From NCBI GenBank assembly GCA_938036585.1, contig CALHQN010000309.1, forward strand, positions 1 through 6,578: 6,578 nt of DNA. Reading direction: 5' to 3'. The position numbers were made by a program, and so were the translations under genes. The notes beneath the pieces were generated by a model. It was not told the origin of the DNA. It was given only the letters and a program-made list of their open reading frames with translations, and ran no database searches. Shown one piece after another: positions 5,268 through 6,578 of this stretch. Position 1 is the stretch's first letter; each line of letters opens with the position of its first letter. The DNA comes from an uncultured Campylobacter sp. (GTDB lineage: Bacteria; Campylobacterota; Campylobacteria; Campylobacterales; Campylobacteraceae).

Positions 5268-6494
5268 TTATGAAATTTTACTGCCGCCAGCGGCCTGATG
5301 GAGCCTTTGAAATTCCGCTACTAAGCTAAGAGCGTCCCGCGCCGTAATCGCAGAGCTCATAACGGCGATCCTATCGGCTCCCGCGCGTAAGACGGAGGCG
5401 AAATTGTGCGGCGTGATGCCGCCTAGCGCGTAGATTTCGCCCGCGAAAAACTCCCGCACGGCGCGGATCAAATTTAGCCCCTTCGGCGCTAGCTCCGCCT
5501 TGCAATCGGTCGCGAAGATGTGGCTCAGACAGATTGCGCCGGCACCCAGCTCCAGCGCCTCGCGCGCTTCCGCCTCGCTGTGGCAGGAAGTGACCAATTT
5601 TTTGAAATTTGCGCGCAAAAACTCCGCGCCGTGCGCCGCGCTAAAGCTCCGCAAAACCCCGAGCGGCAGCCATAAATTTCTCTCGCCCTTGCGCAGCGCA
5701 AAATCTGCGAAATTATGCACAAAGATCGCGGGCTGGCGCCTTGCCCTCTCTGCGCTCTGCGCGCCCTCCACACTCTTGGAATTCTCCGTCTCTTTTACGC
5801 TCTCTGCACTCTCGGAATTCCCCGCTCCGACCACGCTCTCTGCGCCGTGTGCGCTTTCCAGCCTCCCCGTGTTTTCTCCGCCCTGTTCGTCCGCCGCATT
5901 TCCTGCGCTCTGCGCGATTCTGCTCACGGGCTTTATTTCGCGGGCGGCGGCCTGAAGCGAAATTTCGCCAGGCGCGCTATCATTCTCGCAGTTTGCAGCG
6001 ACGGTAAAATTTTCAGACAAAATTTCATCTAAAACGCAAGCGGAATTTTTAGATCGTATCTCATCTGTAGCGGCACCGTGACTGCGAGCCCCATCCGCGT
6101 AAAGCTCGCTTTTGCTTCCGCCCGAATGGAGCTTTTTTAACAAAACTTCGTCTGCATCGTGCTCGCAGAGCAAAATTTTATCCGCGTAGGCCGCGCTCGC
6201 GTCTAATTCGCTCGCGAAAGCCTGGGTTTCGCCAAATTTAGCAGTGCAAGCTTCTTCTGCAAAAATCACGTTTGCACGAGCCGTATCCGTGCAAAACCCA
6301 TTCTTGCAGGCGAGTAAAATTTTACCAAACAGCGCTGCATAGGCCGCTTCGTCCAAATCCTTTTCGCGCACGACGATCTCGCCTACGCCCGCCGCGGCAA
6401 AATCCGCCATACGCGCGAGCAGCGCCGCCTCGCCGCCGCAGAGCGCGCGATTTGTGATGATCGTAATGCGCGAAGCAAGCTCTAAATCTAGCAT
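5268..6494 (-). CDS. ThiE/TenI-family thiamine-pathway protein with about 190-residue insertion
   Basis: This is a 408-residue TIM-barrel protein of the thiamine phosphate synthase / TenI superfamily, whose members are normally about 200-220 residues. The core is in two pieces. Residues 1-65 contain RITIITNRALC and EIVVREKDLDEAAYAALFGKIL (39-60). Residues 255-408 contain IFVHNFADFALRKG, LWLPLGVLRS, VTSCHSEAEAREALELGAGA (301-320), HIFATDCKAELAPKGL (325-340), YALGGITPHNFASVL (355-369) and AGADRIAVMSSAI (371-383). Between them lies an Ala/Ser/Glu/Gly-rich, probably disordered insert. The ThiE metal ligands appear absent: the IND(D/R) block reads VHNF and the GVHLGQxD block reads LWLPLG. By contrast the TDCK block and H305 resemble B. 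subtilis TenI, which aromatises the thiazole phosphate. The start ATG 6492-6494 has AAGGAG at 6502-6507, 7 nt away. I recall the Campylobacter relative Cj1043c lying after thiH. Automated annotation may call it thiE. Confidence 0.88.
   Translation of the reverse strand: MLDLELASRITIITNRALCGGEAALLARMADFAAAGVGEIVVREKDLDEAAYAALFGKILLACKNGFCTDTARANVIFAEEACTAKFGETQAFASELDASAAYADKILLCEHDADEVLLKKLHSGGSKSELYADGARSHGAATDEIRSKNSACVLDEILSENFTVAANCENDSAPGEISLQAAAREIKPVSRIAQSAGNAADEQGGENTGRLESAHGAESVVGAGNSESAESVKETENSKSVEGAQSAERARRQPAIFVHNFADFALRKGERNLWLPLGVLRSFSAAHGAEFLRANFKKLVTSCHSEAEAREALELGAGAICLSHIFATDCKAELAPKGLNLIRAVREFFAGEIYALGGITPHNFASVLRAGADRIAVMSSAITARDALSLVAEFQRLHQAAGGSKIS
5772..5843 (-). repeat. 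two 36-nt in-frame tandem repeats inside the TenI-like gene
   Basis: Residues 218-229 (AESVVGAGNSES) and 230-241 (AESVKETENSKS) are adjacent 12-residue copies. On the plus strand CTCTCTGC recurs at 5800 and 5836, 36 nt apart, and again at 5746 at 54 nt. GGAATTC recurs at 5778 and 5814, also 36 nt apart. Spacings of 36 and 54 suggest a deeper 18-nt (6-codon) unit. This points to growth of the insert by in-frame slippage or unequal exchange. Confidence 0.8.
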
Positions 6495-6506
6495 CCGCCC
6501 GCTCCT

Positions 6507-6578
6507 TTAGGCCCAATATCCGTGCGCCGCGCTCAAATTTAAAATTTTGCCTGCGATACTAGGGATTAAAATTTTACT
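6507..6578 (-). CDS. possible tail of an upstream gene (partial)
   Basis: On the minus strand one frame is open from the window edge to a TAA at 6507-6509, reading 23 residues and ending LNLSAAHGYWA. The stop would touch the Shine-Dalgarno of the TenI-like gene, as expected for an operon. I do not recognise the peptide, and the AAAATTTT words make plain intergenic sequence just as likely. If it is coding, thiH would be the expected neighbour from C. jejuni order, but the sequence does not show this. Confidence 0.2.
   Translation of the reverse strand, partial: SKILIPSIAGKILNLSAAHGYWA

Noticed and set aside
5740..5850. CRISPR-like repetition
   Set aside because: The repeats are tandem without spacers, imperfect, and a multiple of three within a coding frame.
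5500..5955. 151-residue plus-strand frame opposite the TenI-like gene
   Set aside because: It is the antisense of the low-complexity insert and core; its Ser/Ala/Leu repeats mirror the coding-strand repeat.
5268..6494. Idea that the long TenI-like gene is two genes or a frameshifted fusion
   Set aside because: One uninterrupted frame joins both halves, neither half alone forms a barrel, and no start with a ribosome binding site is evident before the second half.

Overview
The window looks like a chromosomal segment from a relatively GC-rich Campylobacter. C. gracilis, C. showae, C. rectus and C. curvus are the kind of species I have in mind, but the species is inferred, not proven. Three things point there: the gene order kdsA ... 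ribH-nusB-pyrF, which I recall as the C. jejuni Cj0384c-Cj0381c order; GC-rich coding sequence peppered with the word AAATTT; and a Cj1043c-like thiamine-family protein.

Positions 1-2599 form one tightly packed plus-strand operon. It holds the 3' end of kdsA (KDO-8-phosphate synthase, LPS core), two small multidrug resistance (SMR) genes of the YkkC/YkkD type, ribH (lumazine synthase), nusB (antitermination factor) and pyrF (OMP decarboxylase). Most junctions overlap by 4-11 nt or are separated by 1-11 nt, so translation is probably coupled. The SMR pair is an extra cassette placed between kdsA and ribH. Its two subunits have opposite charge bias, as expected for an antiparallel heterodimeric exporter.

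Positions 2600-3676 hold one small gene, a Cdd1-type helix-hairpin-helix protein starting at TTG 2817. Around it lie a 25-nt near-perfect palindrome and about 600 nt of non-coding DNA with degenerate copies of a GTAAATTTAAC..GCGC repeat, one pair of which is identical over 22 nt. One exact copy abuts a TATAAT box in front of the next gene.

Positions 3677-4486 encode a secreted DUF3108-family protein with a short low-complexity insertion. Positions 4487-5267 are mostly non-coding, with several AT-rich inverted repeats and one doubtful small basic ORF.

Positions 5268-6494, minus strand, encode a 408-residue ThiE/TenI-family protein. It is about twice the usual length because some 190 residues of Ala/Ser/Glu-rich sequence interrupt the barrel. 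That insert contains a 12-residue (36-nt) tandem duplication. The residues retained resemble TenI (thiazole tautomerase) more than a catalytic ThiE. The last 84 nt hold its ribosome binding site and possibly the tail of an upstream gene.

The clearest points for a second look are the expanded TenI-like protein, the SMR pair embedded in a housekeeping operon, and the intergenic repeat family. I see no phage, transposase, CRISPR array, rRNA or tRNA.
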